DNA of 64,000 bases from Branchiostoma floridae (GCF_000003815.2 NC_049987.1:17525959-17589958); one strand, 5' to 3'. Positions 10,263 through 19,867 are shown, counted from the first letter of the stretch. Translations and numbers: made by a program. The notes: generated by a model from the letters alone, not told the origin.

Positions 10263-12722
10263 TCATTCGACTTCCTTTCTAGTAACATCTTCGTTGATTC
10301 CAATGCTTTCTGAGTTCATTGTACTCTCTTCTTCGTTTGTACCACATGTAATGAACGAAGTCGTTTGTGTATCATACATACACATACTCCTACGGTCTAA
10401 CGCATTTGTGGTGGTAGTAGTTGTTCCACAAGGAATCGCTACTTGATCATCATACTGATTCTCCGCTGTTCTCAAAGCTTCATATTGCGTCTCTGTGTTG
10501 TAAAGTGAGGAGTTAGCGCCAACGTTTCTGTCAGTTGTGGGCAGGTGAACGTCATACTGATTTTCCGTTGTTCTCAAAGCTTCATATTGCGTCTCTATGC
10601 TGTAAAGCGATGTGTTCATAGCGCCAACGTTTCTGGTCGAGGGCAGGTGAACATCAGCTGCCGCTGCAGCATAGAAGGTCAGAGAGTCTTCGTTGTCGTC
10701 ATCAGAGTCCGAGTTCTCCGTTGGAGAGACCTGTCCAGATTCGTTACAGGTAGTTTCGTGTCTCACATCGTGATGTTGTGTTGCAAGAGGACGGTGAAAC
10801 ACGTCACCATCGTCCGAGATTTCACAATAGTCGTGCACGTTTTCCTGTGGATTACCATTTGCATCATCCCCGTCCGTTTGATTACAGGCGTTTGGCGTAG
10901 GTGTCAATGAATCGGAGCCATGAATGTCGTCAGTTCGACAGTTTACATCGTTAATGTCCTCTGCTGCGAGTGTTCTTTGTGTATTACTTTGGTACAAAGG
11001 ATTCCTCTGTAAGAGACGTAAGATCTCGTCCCTTGAAAGAGTAGTGAGTTGTGTTCTGACGCTGTCTTCTTGACCGCAGCCGTCACTGTTTGTATTGACC
11101 GTGACTCTTACGGAATTTGTCATTCCGTATGACTCCAGGCTTGTGTCATTAATTTCGCTGATGTTGCCATTGTCGCGATTATCCGGACCACTACTACTCT
11201 TTCCACAGAAACAGATAGCCAAAACGCAGCAAACTATAAAAAAAGCTGCAATCCCAAAGCTTGCTACAATGGCAATCCTGATATCTAGAACGCTACCCGT
11301 TGTCCCTTGCGTATCATTAGGATATGCTGCAGTATTTGCTCTCCCTGTACGGTTGTACGTGTTGTCAATGCCAGTGACAACTGTATTTACTAACACTGCT
11401 GGAGTCACTCCTGTCGTCGAATAGATACTGTTTGAAAGAACATCCTCCGAATAACACGATGCGCTTTTTCTTCCTTGCTCCATCGTGGACACGTTAAAGA
11501 ACGAAGTATCTTTCATGTCACCAGTGATAATAAAACAGGCAATACTCGAATGCTTCCACTTTTGAGAGCTAAATGTTTCTCTGACTATCATGCTAAAACC
11601 ATCTCTTCTGGAGTTGCCTTGTTTGTCAACTGTCTCAAGAAAAGAAAATCGTAAACTGGACGGACCTTTCAATGCCAGACCTATACCTCCAACCTCTGTC
11701 CAGACATCTGAACATTGCCTTGATGAAGTTTGGTTTCCATCTGACTGTTTATATTTTGCTACAATGACGAAAGGAGCAGAATACGCGATGTGACCTGACC
11801 TCAATTCTTTACTGAGTACCATACAAGAATCCAGATTACTTGGAACGTTATGCTTACTTCCTGATTTGCTAAACCAATCAATAGTCAAGCTGTTAACATT
11901 GATATCATAGTTGATATGAAACACTAAGCCAATGGCCTCAAATCGTATCCACTGCTTTGTCTTTCCGTCACAATTATCAAGTACAGCATTCCATGACTTG
12001 TCTTGTAAAATATCTATTGTGGAATCGCCAAGTTTGGCTTCGATAAGGTTCGTCATCGTCAAGAATACCTCTCCACTTACACACACTAAGTCGTTTTGAC
12101 TTAAGTCCAGAAACTGTAGCTGGCTCATTGATTCAAACACGTCAGATGGAACTATTTGGATTTTGTTTCCGCTGAGAAGTAGTGTTTTAAGCCAATCCAG
12201 TCCGAAAAGCCAGTCTGCACACACTGTTGTTAATACATTACTCCTAAGATCTAATAGACTAAGGTGACTTTCATTGAAATCAAAACATTTGGCTTCTAAA
12301 CTGGAGATGTTATTATGAGAAATCGAAAGCTTGTCAAATAAGCCACTACGTGAACCATGGTACCAGTTTGTGGGGATGTGCGTCAACATGTTGTAGTCTA
12401 AATGTAAATTCCTTAACTTGTGAAAATCTTTGAACGTGGCTTTGCTCATTTCAGTTATCCCTGCATCAATCAGAAAGAGGCTGGCGACTGAAGTTGGGTC
12501 GATTATCGCTAGTTTTTGTGACGAAAGAATTCCGTATTGAAAACCTCTTATAGCGAGCATTTCAACACCTGGAAAACACCTTTCTAATGGAATATTAGCA
12601 AATTTAGCAAAATGTGTGTAATTTTTGTTCATACAGACAAGGCACTCTGATTTGCTTGCCAAATTACTACCGGCATACCGTTTGTAATAATCGTGTATTT
12701 TACGGATGGGCAGGCAACTTGG
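10263..12722 (-). CDS. LRR receptor A: LRR transmembrane protein with tyrosine-rich tail (5' end missing/broken)
   Basis: Reading on the minus strand from the gap edge: a Cys-rich cap (C..C...RCF), about seven LRRs, and an NC..KTKQWIRFE block resembling an LRR C-cap. Next come a conserved non-LRR ectodomain with DWFS and SGHIxYSAPFVIxAK motifs, one TM helix (IAIVASFGIAAFFIVCC) and a ~250-residue acidic tail. Tail motifs include YCEISDD and SLTFYAAAAADV. Two 34-residue tandem copies (10451-10653) each supply SLYxxE, TQYEAL and NQYD. The ectodomain is nearly identical to C; divergence rises at the juxtamembrane segment. The start and signal peptide should lie in or beyond the gap at 12723-12822. 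Sequence beyond the gap (12890-12970) aligns to C's signal-peptide region but with ATG changed to ATC and a one-base deletion. Function is unknown; a surface receptor is inferred. Confidence 0.8.
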   Translation of the reverse strand, partial: PSCLPIRKIHDYYKRYAGSNLASKSECLVCMNKNYTHFAKFANIPLERCFPGVEMLAIRGFQYGILSSQKLAIIDPTSVASLFLIDAGITEMSKATFKDFHKLRNLHLDYNMLTHIPTNWYHGSRSGLFDKLSISHNNISSLEAKCFDFNESHLSLLDLRSNVLTTVCADWLFGLDWLKTLLLSGNKIQIVPSDVFESMSQLQFLDLSQNDLVCVSGEVFLTMTNLIEAKLGDSTIDILQDKSWNAVLDNCDGKTKQWIRFEAIGLVFHINYDINVNSLTIDWFSKSGSKHNVPSNLDSCMVLSKELRSGHIAYSAPFVIVAKYKQSDGNQTSSRQCSDVWTEVGGIGLALKGPSSLRFSFLETVDKQGNSRRDGFSMIVRETFSSQKWKHSSIACFIITGDMKDTSFFNVSTMEQGRKSASCYSEDVLSNSIYSTTGVTPAVLVNTVVTGIDNTYNRTGRANTAAYPNDTQGTTGSVLDIRIAIVASFGIAAFFIVCCVLAICFCGKSSSGPDNRDNGNISEINDTSLESYGMTNSVRVTVNTNSDGCGQEDSVRTQLTTLSRDEILRLLQRNPLYQSNTQRTLAAEDINDVNCRTDDIHGSDSLTPTPNACNQTDGDDANGNPQENVHDYCEISDDGDVFHRPLATQHHDVRHETTCNESGQVSPTENSDSDDDNEDSLTFYAAAAADVHLPSTRNVGAMNTSLYSIETQYEALRTTENQYDVHLPTTDRNVGANSSLYNTETQYEALRTAENQYDDQVAIPCGTTTTTTNALDRRSMCMYDTQTTSFITCGTNEEESTMNSESIGINEDVTRKEVE
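10451..10653 (-). repeat. 102-bp in-frame tandem duplication in the tail of LRR receptor A
   Basis: CATACTGATT opens a unit at 10451 and again at 10553, a period of 102 bp = 34 codons. Each unit encodes NVGA..SLY..ETQYEALRT.ENQYD. The paralogue C has a single unit in which TQYEAL has become TRSEAL, losing that tyrosine. Confidence 0.85.
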
Positions 12723-12822
12723 NNNNNNNNNNNNNNNNNNNNNNNNNNNNNNNNNNNNNNNNNNNNNNNNNNNNNNNNNNNNNNNNNNNNNNNNNNNNNN
12801 NNNNNNNNNNNNNNNNNNNNNN
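12723..12822. other. Assembly gap (100 N) at the 5' end of LRR receptor A
   Basis: The gap replaces the sequence that in paralogue C encodes the mature N-terminus. On its right edge there is an A-rich run and about 60 bp not present in C, suggesting that an insertion lies in the gap. Confidence 0.99.
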
Positions 12823-13214
12823 AAAAAGAAAAAAAAAAAAATGAATACGCCGGTTCTTGCGCAGACTAGCCTGGCACAGATCTGATATACGTATCGGATG
12901 CTGTCACAAGGGCTGAAGGAACAGGACCACGAACTTGTACCTAAATCTTGTTTTGATTTTGAAAACAAATCTTGTCTTGACCGAAAACGTATAAAGGCAC
13001 TTCATTCACCAAAAACGCCTGCTTGTGGATGTAAGCCGGTGTATATATCTTACTGTGTTGTATAATATTTCAAGGATAGTGCTTTCATAAAAGTTTTGGA
13101 AAATATGCCTTTCTTTTTTTTTATTCTAAAGTTTAAGGCTAGTCCTATCAAATTCATAAAAATGACAAAACCTTTTTTTCACCTGACGCGAAAGCGATGT
13201 AGATTCCCGGCCTG

Positions 13215-13742
13215 TGGACTGTCAGATGTCGTTGTTTGATAGATGTCGTTGTTTGACAGATGTCCTTGTTTGACAGATGTCCTTGTTTGACAGATGTCCT
13301 TGTTTGACAGACGCCCCTGTTTGACAGATGTCCTTGTTTGACAGACGTCGTTATTTTTTGACAGATGTCCTTGTTTGACAGATGTCCTTGTTTGACAGAT
13401 GCTGTTTGACAGATGTCGTTGTTTGACAGATGCCCCTGTTTGACAGATGTCCTTGTTTGACAAATGTCCTTATTTGACAGACGCCGTTGTTTGACAGATG
13501 TCCTTGTTTGACAGATGCTGTTTGACAGATGTCGCTGTTTGACAGATGTCGCTGTTTGACAGATGTCGCTGTTTGACAGATGTCGTTGTTTGACAGACGC
13601 CCCTGTTTGACAGATGTCCTTGTTTGACAGACGCCGTTGTTTGACAGATGACCTTGTTTGACAGACGTCGTTGTTTGACAGATGTCGCTGTTTGACAGAT
13701 GTCCTTGTTTGACAGGTGTCCTTGTTTTACAGACGTCGCTGA
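13215..13742. repeat. 17-bp minisatellite upstream of LRR receptor A (about 31 units)
   Basis: The unit GACAGATGTCGTTGTTT and close variants (CCTTG, CGCTG, GCCCCTG) run without interruption for about 530 bp. It begins about 0.5 kb upstream of gene A. The same unit, reverse-complemented, lies upstream of C at 23747-23972. Each unit contains TGACAG (a TALE-homeodomain core) overlapping CAGATG (an E-box), so a regulatory role is possible but unproven. The minus-strand ORF inside it is an artefact of the repeat. Confidence 0.9.
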
Positions 13743-14760
13743 TGTTAGCTGACTAGCTTGTCCGTAGAGTCAGTGCTGATATCGATCCCCTCCCCTCCAA
13801 CGACAGACAAAAATAAAACAAAAACTTGAAAATATCTGAAGCCTCAAGATGGCTCTTCTTTGCAATATGTAGTTGCTGTCGCTGTTTTTGAGATGGTAAA
13901 CTCGAACAGAAAACGACCGGTATTACCAATGAGCTTTTATCTGACAAAAGCTTCTATATATTACACACTGGAATATGACTCGATCACGATTGCTCACAGG
14001 AAAGCAAAGGGAGTAAAAACTACCCACTCGTCTTCAAACCACGTAACTTATAGGAGTGCCGAGCTCGAGACTAATTTGTATCATAATCATCGTTCGTCGT
14101 TTGCTTGTACCAATTTAGAATAGGGCCTGGCAAAAGAAAATGTTGTGATCACGGTTACTGTCCTATTTATTTTGGTTCGGTCATGAAAAAATATAGTCGG
14201 TAGAAAGGGATAACTTTTTTTATCTTGACTTAAGTGACCGACATATATAGATTAGCATTGCATTTTGCACTGGTATTTGGAGCATCTTATATCGTAATTA
14301 TTCAGATATACATTATACAAACAGAAGTATTCTATCAAATAAACAAAGAAGTGCAATGTTGCTGTGAAGTCTTACATCATACAGTTAAAAGCACCAAACT
14401 GTTAACAGCGAGTGAAATGCAAGTCTATTTTGCCTTTCGTGACCAAGACGCCTGATCAAAACGTTCAAGCCATTTCCTAGTAGCTTGCATTGAAAAAACT
14501 CTATGGTCGGTAGTTTTCTTTGCAAGGGTCTGTCTTGTATCCAGAAACACTGCATGTTTTTTCCTAGGCCATCTCAACAATTAATTGTGAGAAGCTGTCG
14601 CTTAATGAATAAATTCATAGTCTCTTCTTTGCATGTGTCATGATGAGTGAATCACGTGTAGAACCACTTGTTATCAATTTGTAACGATTCTACTTTTACA
14701 CTCTCTATTCAATATATTAGTCTGGAGATGCTAGAGGTTATTCCAAGTCACTAACACGGT
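13743..14760. repeat. 5' flank shared (inverted) with the C locus
   Basis: Two stretches match the C upstream region in reverse complement. 13810-14105 matches 23460-23690 (ACTCGTCTTCAAACCACG versus CGTGGTTTGAAGACGTG). 14590-14760 matches 22800-22975 (TTAGTCTGGAG versus CTCCAGACTAA). At 14652-14720 there is a CACGTG followed by TATTAGTCTGG, resembling a decayed promoter cassette oriented toward gene B. No coding exon is seen. Confidence 0.65.
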
Positions 14761-14779
14761 TGCCTTATTTCACGTCATA

Positions 14780-15014
14780 AAAAAAAAACAGTGTATTTCC
14801 AATTGCCAAAGTTTTGCATCATATTATTAGTTCATTTTCTAATAGGTCCAACATCCGGTTCACCAATTTTTTTCAGGTCCGGTTTTTCTGGACCGGTCCA
14901 ATAAGAAAAACCGGTAACCAGTACCCAGCCCAAGCTCAACAGTTTTTCTCCACGTGATGGCTTGACCTCCCCTCTTTCTTTTTCCCACTGGGCACCAATT
15001 TGTTTTAAAAGCAA
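14780..15014. repeat. CCGGT-rich palindromic patch
   Basis: CCGGTTTTTCT, GGACCGGTCC and AGAAAAACCGG form nested inverted words at about 14879-14915, with further CCGGT words on both sides. It is non-coding and is probably part of a repeat; no family is recognised. Confidence 0.35.
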
Positions 15015-15076
15015 ATAAGGTACAGGGGAGGGGTGAGCATACAAACAACTTCCTTGGAGTGCCCTTTGTTACGGTA

Positions 15077-15877
15077 GCCTTGAGTCCAGCCTTGTTAGCT
15101 TAGCTTTGTTCCGCTCCCGAAGGTCCCTACTCGGCGAGTAGCAACCTTCGGCAGCGGAACGAAGCTAACAAGAGTTCGGAGACCTCATATCTCCATGAAA
15201 TAGTCTGATTATGTAAATGTCTTCCACATTTGCATAATCTATGCTTAGTTTTGTATACCTGTAAATGACCTACGCAGGTCACTATGTTGATTGTCCTCTC
15301 ATTCACCACATCGATGAATTATGGCAATTTTGTATTAATTATGCAAATTAAGGACTCATTTGCATAATTGGTATCTAATAATGTTCCACCTACCACAAAC
15401 TACATATATTACGTGTATTTTCTATAAAGGAAACACTGCAAATACAGATTTTCCTCATTAAATATGCAAATTAAGTGTCAGTTTGCATAATTTGCACTTC
15501 ATCATTTGCATCTCTGTCTAAGCTACCTACATACCAAATATCATATAAATTTGTCGTTCCCTTCTTCAGTTATCCTCCTTTTGACTGAAATACCCCTGCA
15601 GTTCTAGAGCAACCTGCTAGGGGGACCGAATATACACCACATATCTCTTATGTCACAAGCTATCTGCTACTAGCTATCTGCCATCCAAAAATCAAGACCA
15701 TAGCACATCCAGTTCAAAATATCAAAAAGGTGAATTACTGCAGCAGTACCAAGGTCACATACCAGGGGGCCCAAAATTGACCTTGACCCTTGTCTTCCCA
15801 ACACCTACCCACAAACCAAATATCATCGTAATCCATAAAGGGGTTCTTGAGTTATGCTCACTACAAAGATCCGGACA

Positions 15878-15912
<35 letters not shown>

Positions 15913-16035
15913 ACACACACAGACACACCCAAAACTATATCTCCATTTATCATGGAGATAACAAGGCTGGCGAGTAGCCACCTTCGGGAGTGGAACGAAG
16001 CTAACATGGCTGGACTCCAGCCTGCATGCTATTTC
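15077..16035. mobile_element. 959-bp insertion with long inverted termini, inside promoter unit 1 of B
   Basis: TACGGTA at 15070-15076 recurs at 16036-16042, and joining the two restores the repeat unit seen at 16311 onward. This marks a 7-bp target duplication. Near the ends, GAGTCCAGCCTTGTTAGC..TGTTCCGCTCCCGAAGG (left) is matched in reverse by CCTTCGGGAGTGGAACGAAGCTAAC..GGCTGGACTC (right). The interior holds several TTTGCATAAT/ATGCAAATTA words and a (GACA)n run at 15893-15912. No transposase ORF is visible. Confidence 0.65.
15883..15928 (+). repeat. (GACA)n/(CA)n microsatellite
   Basis: ACAGACGGACAGACAGACAG continues into ACACACACAGACACACCC; it lies within the 15077-16035 insertion. Confidence 0.8.
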
Positions 16036-16917
16036 TACGGTACACGTGTGTATAATAACAGGAACATACATGTGATTCCACGATCTAGGCTTAGGTCAGA
16101 AACTTTCTCGATGTCCTTGAGCCTATTTTCCGTGTACAACACACATGCGTGTGTGACGCGAGTCACGTATCAAGCCAGTTGTAAGTAGCCACGTGGGTAA
16201 TGGGTGACCATCTGGATTACAATATCTGTGCTCTAGTTTGTTGAGTAAAATTAGTCTGGGTTTTCGTTGCAATCGAGTGTTTGGCTAGCCAGCCAAGAAG
16301 TAACTAGTTGTACGGGGGGGGGGGAGGTAAATAAAAAATAAAAACTTCCTAGGAGTGACATTTGGTACGGTATATATACGTGCGTATACAGTAACATATA
16401 TGTGATCCCGCGACCTAGTTTTAGGTCAGAGACTTTCTCGATGTCCTTAAGCCTATTTTCCGTGTACAACACACGTGCGTTTGTGGCGTGAGTCACGTAT
16501 GAAGCCAGTCTTAGCCACGTGGGTACTGGGTGAAAATTTGTATTAAAAGATTCATGTACTACTTTGTTGAAGATTTTATTTTGGTTTCTCGTATAAATTG
16601 AGTTTTGCGCTAGCCAGCCAAGTAGCAACTAGTTGAAAGGGGGGTAGGGGAAAAAAGAAAAAACAACTTCCTAGGGGTGACATTTGGTACAGTATATTAC
16701 GTACGTATACAGGAACATACATGCGATCATACGATTAAGGATGAGGTCGGAAACGTTTTTGATGTCCTTGAGCCTATTTTTAATGTACAGCACACGTGCG
16801 TGCGTGATGTGAGTCACGTGTCGAGCCAGGCTTAGCCACGTGGAATATGATTGACATTTCGGATTTTTGGATTAGTCTGGATTTTCGTATAAATCTAGTT
16901 CTTCGCGACATAATTTG

Positions 16918-17203
16918 GTAGTCACTGCATTTTAAGCTTTCCTGCTTGACATTAAAGATTCTGTTCTTCGAGAATACTTCCCAAAACTTATTTTGACATC
17001 CAACAAGAAGCTGCATCTTTCAAGATTCCATAATTTGCAAAATAGTTTAACGAAGAGACAGCAGAAACAGATTCATCTATTTGTCAACTGCTTCATCCGA
17101 CGTGCTCAACTATTGGTTGGGCAACTCCACGCGGACCCTGTCTCCAAACAAGTCAAGGTCTCATCTTGTCATTTGGTTCTTCGGGACATCCAGCAAATCT
17201 CAG
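16918..17203 (+). other. Predicted non-coding leader exon of LRR receptor B
   Basis: The exon begins about 25-30 bp after the TATAAAT at 16888-16894 and ends at ..AAATCTCAG before GTAAAAGAC, a good donor. An acceptor, TTTTACATTAG, ends at 17331, giving a 128-bp intron and an 82-bp remainder of 5' UTR before the ATG at 17414. The exon end is conserved upstream of D (33196) and E (39944), always with GTAAA. The TSS position is an estimate. Confidence 0.5.
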
Positions 17204-17413
17204 GTAAAAGACTTGACTACTTGTCGGGCGTGTTTGAATTTTGAAACGAGCCAGCGTCTCTTCTGAAATACAAATTAAGTGATTTGCTGACAAACAGCTA
17301 TATCCATTTTTATCTTACTGTTTTACATTAGAAAATCTGAAACATTGGACACTAAAAACATCACTAGCTTCTAAATTATAAATAGAACGGGACGAAGAAA
17401 AACTTTCGTGAGA

Positions 17414-19867
17414 ATGAGATTTATCGAATACGTCGTTGTGGTTGTTGTTGCCATGGCAACGGTTTCTAGGCTCTCGGCAGATCAAACGTGCTTTCCGACA
17501 TGCAAAAGAATGGCGTTTACTAGTTGCCTGCACAAAGGCCAACTGAGTGACGACCTCTTAACACGAAACATGTATCCACGAGCTCACAAGGAGTGCATCT
17601 CATGCAACAATAGCTACAAACAAAGAGATAAAACGGCAAACAAGCCGACAGAGAAGTGTTTTACAGGTATAGAGTGGCTCGCTATTACCGGTTTGCAATA
17701 CGGAACCCTTTCGTCGCAAAAACTAGCTGTAATCGACTCTTCTTCACTATTCGTTCTTTTCCTGATTGATGCGGGGATAACGGAAATAGAAAAGGGAGCA
17801 TTCAAAGATTTTGACGTCCTGATACATTTGCATTTAGATTACAACATGTTGACGAGCATTACTGGCAACTGGACCAGTGTCAATCGTTCAGCGCCCGGAT
17901 ATTATCTCACCAAGCTTACGATTTCTCACAATAACATTTCCACTTTAGACCCCGGGTGTTTTGAAAGTATGAACTACCTTACTTTGTTAGACCTAAGGAG
18001 TAATGCATTAAAAGCCGTACGTAGAGATTGGCTCATCGGACTGGAAAATCTAGAAACACTACATCTCAGCGAAAACAAAATCAGAACACTTCCATCCGAT
18101 GTGTTTGAATCAATGAGGAAACTGCAGTTTCTGGATTTGAGTCATAACGACTTACTGTGTCTACGCGGAGAAGTGTTCTTGACTCTACCAAACCTTATCA
18201 GAGCCGAACTTGCCGAAAATAAGCTGGTTAGCCCCAAAGGAGGCACTTTCCATGATATGGCATGGCACGTCGTGTTGGAAAACTGTGACTGTCCAGGCGA
18301 AAGGACAAAACAGTGGATACGATTCGAGTCCATTGGCTTAGTATTGCACATCAATTATGAGTCCAACGATAGCAGCTTTTCCATTGATTGGTTCAGTACG
18401 TTGGGAAGTAAATACAAGATCCCAATCAATATGGACTCGTGCAATCCACTTAGCAAGGAGTTGAGGTCAGGTCATATCTTGTCTTATGCTCCTTTTGTCA
18501 TCATTGCACTGAATAGTACAAGTAAAGACAATCTTAACAGCTCTTTATCTAATCAGTGTTTGGATGCTTGGGAAGGGTCTGATGGAATACGCTTGGCTTT
18601 AAAGGGTTCATCCATTTTAAGAGTGTCTGGAATAAAAGGATTTGAAAATTCAGTTGGTACCATAGCGGAGGGTTTCGGCGTTGTGGCAACCACCCTAGAC
18701 AAGCCTACAGTCGACCCACAGAGTACAATGGGCAGCAAAGATACTTCTCTAAATATCTCTTGTTTTGCTGTATTTCCCAATGGCAAACTGTTTTCGTCCG
18801 TTAACTTCCCCATAATAGATAGAAAGAAGTATTTTTCGGAAAGCGAGAATGATAGCTGTTTGACGGATTGGAAAGAAACTGAAACAATAGACACAACTTC
18901 GGAACCATGGAACCGAGAACATAATCTTCTTGACTTCACAAGAAAAGAAAATAACACACATGGAACGACAGCTAATACACCTCAAATGTCCCTTGCACAC
19001 AACAACTCAATTGATCATGAAGTTATCAACGAAAGTTTTTGGATTCCCATTACCGCAGTATTGGTTACGGCGTTAACAGTTTTTATTGCATTTCTTTGGT
19101 ACCGAAGAAAGATTAGCCATCAAAACCAAAACCATGATATCACTGACTCCAACGATGCAACTCAGGCATCAGATATGACAACATATTCTATAGACAACCC
19201 CGTATGCCAAAGCAATGGCGACACAGGTGAAATTTCTGAACAAAACAGAGAAGATGGTAGCCGAAACTTTGCAACGTCAATAATCAATCTGTTACAAAGG
19301 AACGTTATGTATATATATCAAAGAAACAGTGCGCACGAAACACCACAGACAGAGAACATACATGAAGACTGTAGAACAGACGACAACGAGTATGATCAGA
19401 TAAATGAGGATAAAGTGTACGAGCCACAGGGACATGCCTACTGCGATATCTCAGACGATGATGGTACCTACGAAAACGACAACGTGTTTGAGCCTTCTGA
19501 TGCGAATGAATATCAAGAAATAAGAGACGAAGACATTGAGAAAACATCCGAACAGTCCTCACAAAACGAGAACACTGACTCTCACGAGGACGAAGAATCT
19601 CTGACTTTCTATGCTGCAGCTTCAGCTGATGTTCGCTTGTCCACAACTCAAAATATCAGCACCAATGCCCCACTATATAAGCTAGACAAAAGGGCCGAAA
19701 CTGTAAACTGTACAATGGACAATCAGCTTGCCGTGAATACTGTTGATCAAATGGAAACAGTTTACGGTAAACCTGATGACTGTACAGATATATCAAATTG
19801 TACTGATAGTCTTGTTTATGGAAAATCAGAGGATATTATTACATGTGATACAAACGAGCAATACTAG
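17414..19867 (+). CDS. LRR receptor B: LRR transmembrane protein with tyrosine-rich tail
   Basis: Intact single-exon ORF of 817 aa; the ATG at 17414 opens a clear signal peptide (residues 1-23). Residues 26-82 form a Cys-rich cap (CFPTC...C..C...KCF). About seven LRRs lie between 90 and 275, then an LRR-C-cap-like ENCDCPGERTKQWIRFE (289-305). A second conserved ectodomain follows to about 482 (C343, C382, C450, C482) and a Thr/Asn-rich stalk. TM spans about 542-562. The 255-residue tail is Asp/Glu-rich with NEYDQI, AYCDISDDD, NEYQEI, SLTFYAAASADV and two VYGK repeats. YxxI motifs suit SH2 docking if phosphorylated, but no classical ITIM is exact. B closely resembles D across the ectodomain. 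No named family recognised; an immune-type receptor is inferred from architecture and clustering. Confidence 0.9.
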   Translation: MRFIEYVVVVVVAMATVSRLSADQTCFPTCKRMAFTSCLHKGQLSDDLLTRNMYPRAHKECISCNNSYKQRDKTANKPTEKCFTGIEWLAITGLQYGTLSSQKLAVIDSSSLFVLFLIDAGITEIEKGAFKDFDVLIHLHLDYNMLTSITGNWTSVNRSAPGYYLTKLTISHNNISTLDPGCFESMNYLTLLDLRSNALKAVRRDWLIGLENLETLHLSENKIRTLPSDVFESMRKLQFLDLSHNDLLCLRGEVFLTLPNLIRAELAENKLVSPKGGTFHDMAWHVVLENCDCPGERTKQWIRFESIGLVLHINYESNDSSFSIDWFSTLGSKYKIPINMDSCNPLSKELRSGHILSYAPFVIIALNSTSKDNLNSSLSNQCLDAWEGSDGIRLALKGSSILRVSGIKGFENSVGTIAEGFGVVATTLDKPTVDPQSTMGSKDTSLNISCFAVFPNGKLFSSVNFPIIDRKKYFSESENDSCLTDWKETETIDTTSEPWNREHNLLDFTRKENNTHGTTANTPQMSLAHNNSIDHEVINESFWIPITAVLVTALTVFIAFLWYRRKISHQNQNHDITDSNDATQASDMTTYSIDNPVCQSNGDTGEISEQNREDGSRNFATSIINLLQRNVMYIYQRNSAHETPQTENIHEDCRTDDNEYDQINEDKVYEPQGHAYCDISDDDGTYENDNVFEPSDANEYQEIRDEDIEKTSEQSSQNENTDSHEDEESLTFYAAASADVRLSTTQNISTNAPLYKLDKRAETVNCTMDNQLAVNTVDQMETVYGKPDDCTDISNCTDSLVYGKSEDIITCDTNEQY

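Larger units (their letters stand above)
15015..16917 (+). promoter_or_regulatory. Tandem array of three ~330-bp promoter-like cassettes upstream of LRR receptor B
   Basis: Three units each begin near a CTTCCT[AT]GG.GTGAC..TTGG/TTACGGTA segment at about 15050, 16347 and 16665. Unit 1 is interrupted by a 959-bp insertion (15077-16035). Conserved elements are an AP-1/CRE-like GAGTCACGT (16160, 16489, 16810) and CCACGTGG (16189-16196, 16515-16522, 16836-16843). A TATAAAT is present in units 2 and 3 (16888-16894 in unit 3) but lost in unit 1. Unit 3 is followed by the leader exon of B. The same module occurs upstream of D and once, diverged, upstream of E. Promoter activity is inferred from motif order and conservation only. 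Confidence 0.6.

Noticed and set aside
12723-12968. N-terminal extension of LRR receptor A through the gap (ORF continuing to 12968)
   Set aside because: It is open only because N codons are not stops and because the frame beyond the gap is shifted relative to the true signal-peptide frame of C.
13179-13463. Minus-strand ORF with repeated SNKDICQTRTSVKQG-like units
   Set aside because: It is simply the 17-bp minisatellite read in one frame (17 is not a multiple of 3, so the peptide repeats every 17 codons); no start context or homologue reading frame at the C copy.
13215-13742. CRISPR-like array
   Set aside because: Units are contiguous 17-mers without unique spacers, and the genome is clearly eukaryotic.
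17408-17413. GTG start two codons before the chosen ATG of LRR receptor B
   Set aside because: Eukaryotic initiation at the ATG (17414), which begins the same signal peptide as D, is far more likely.
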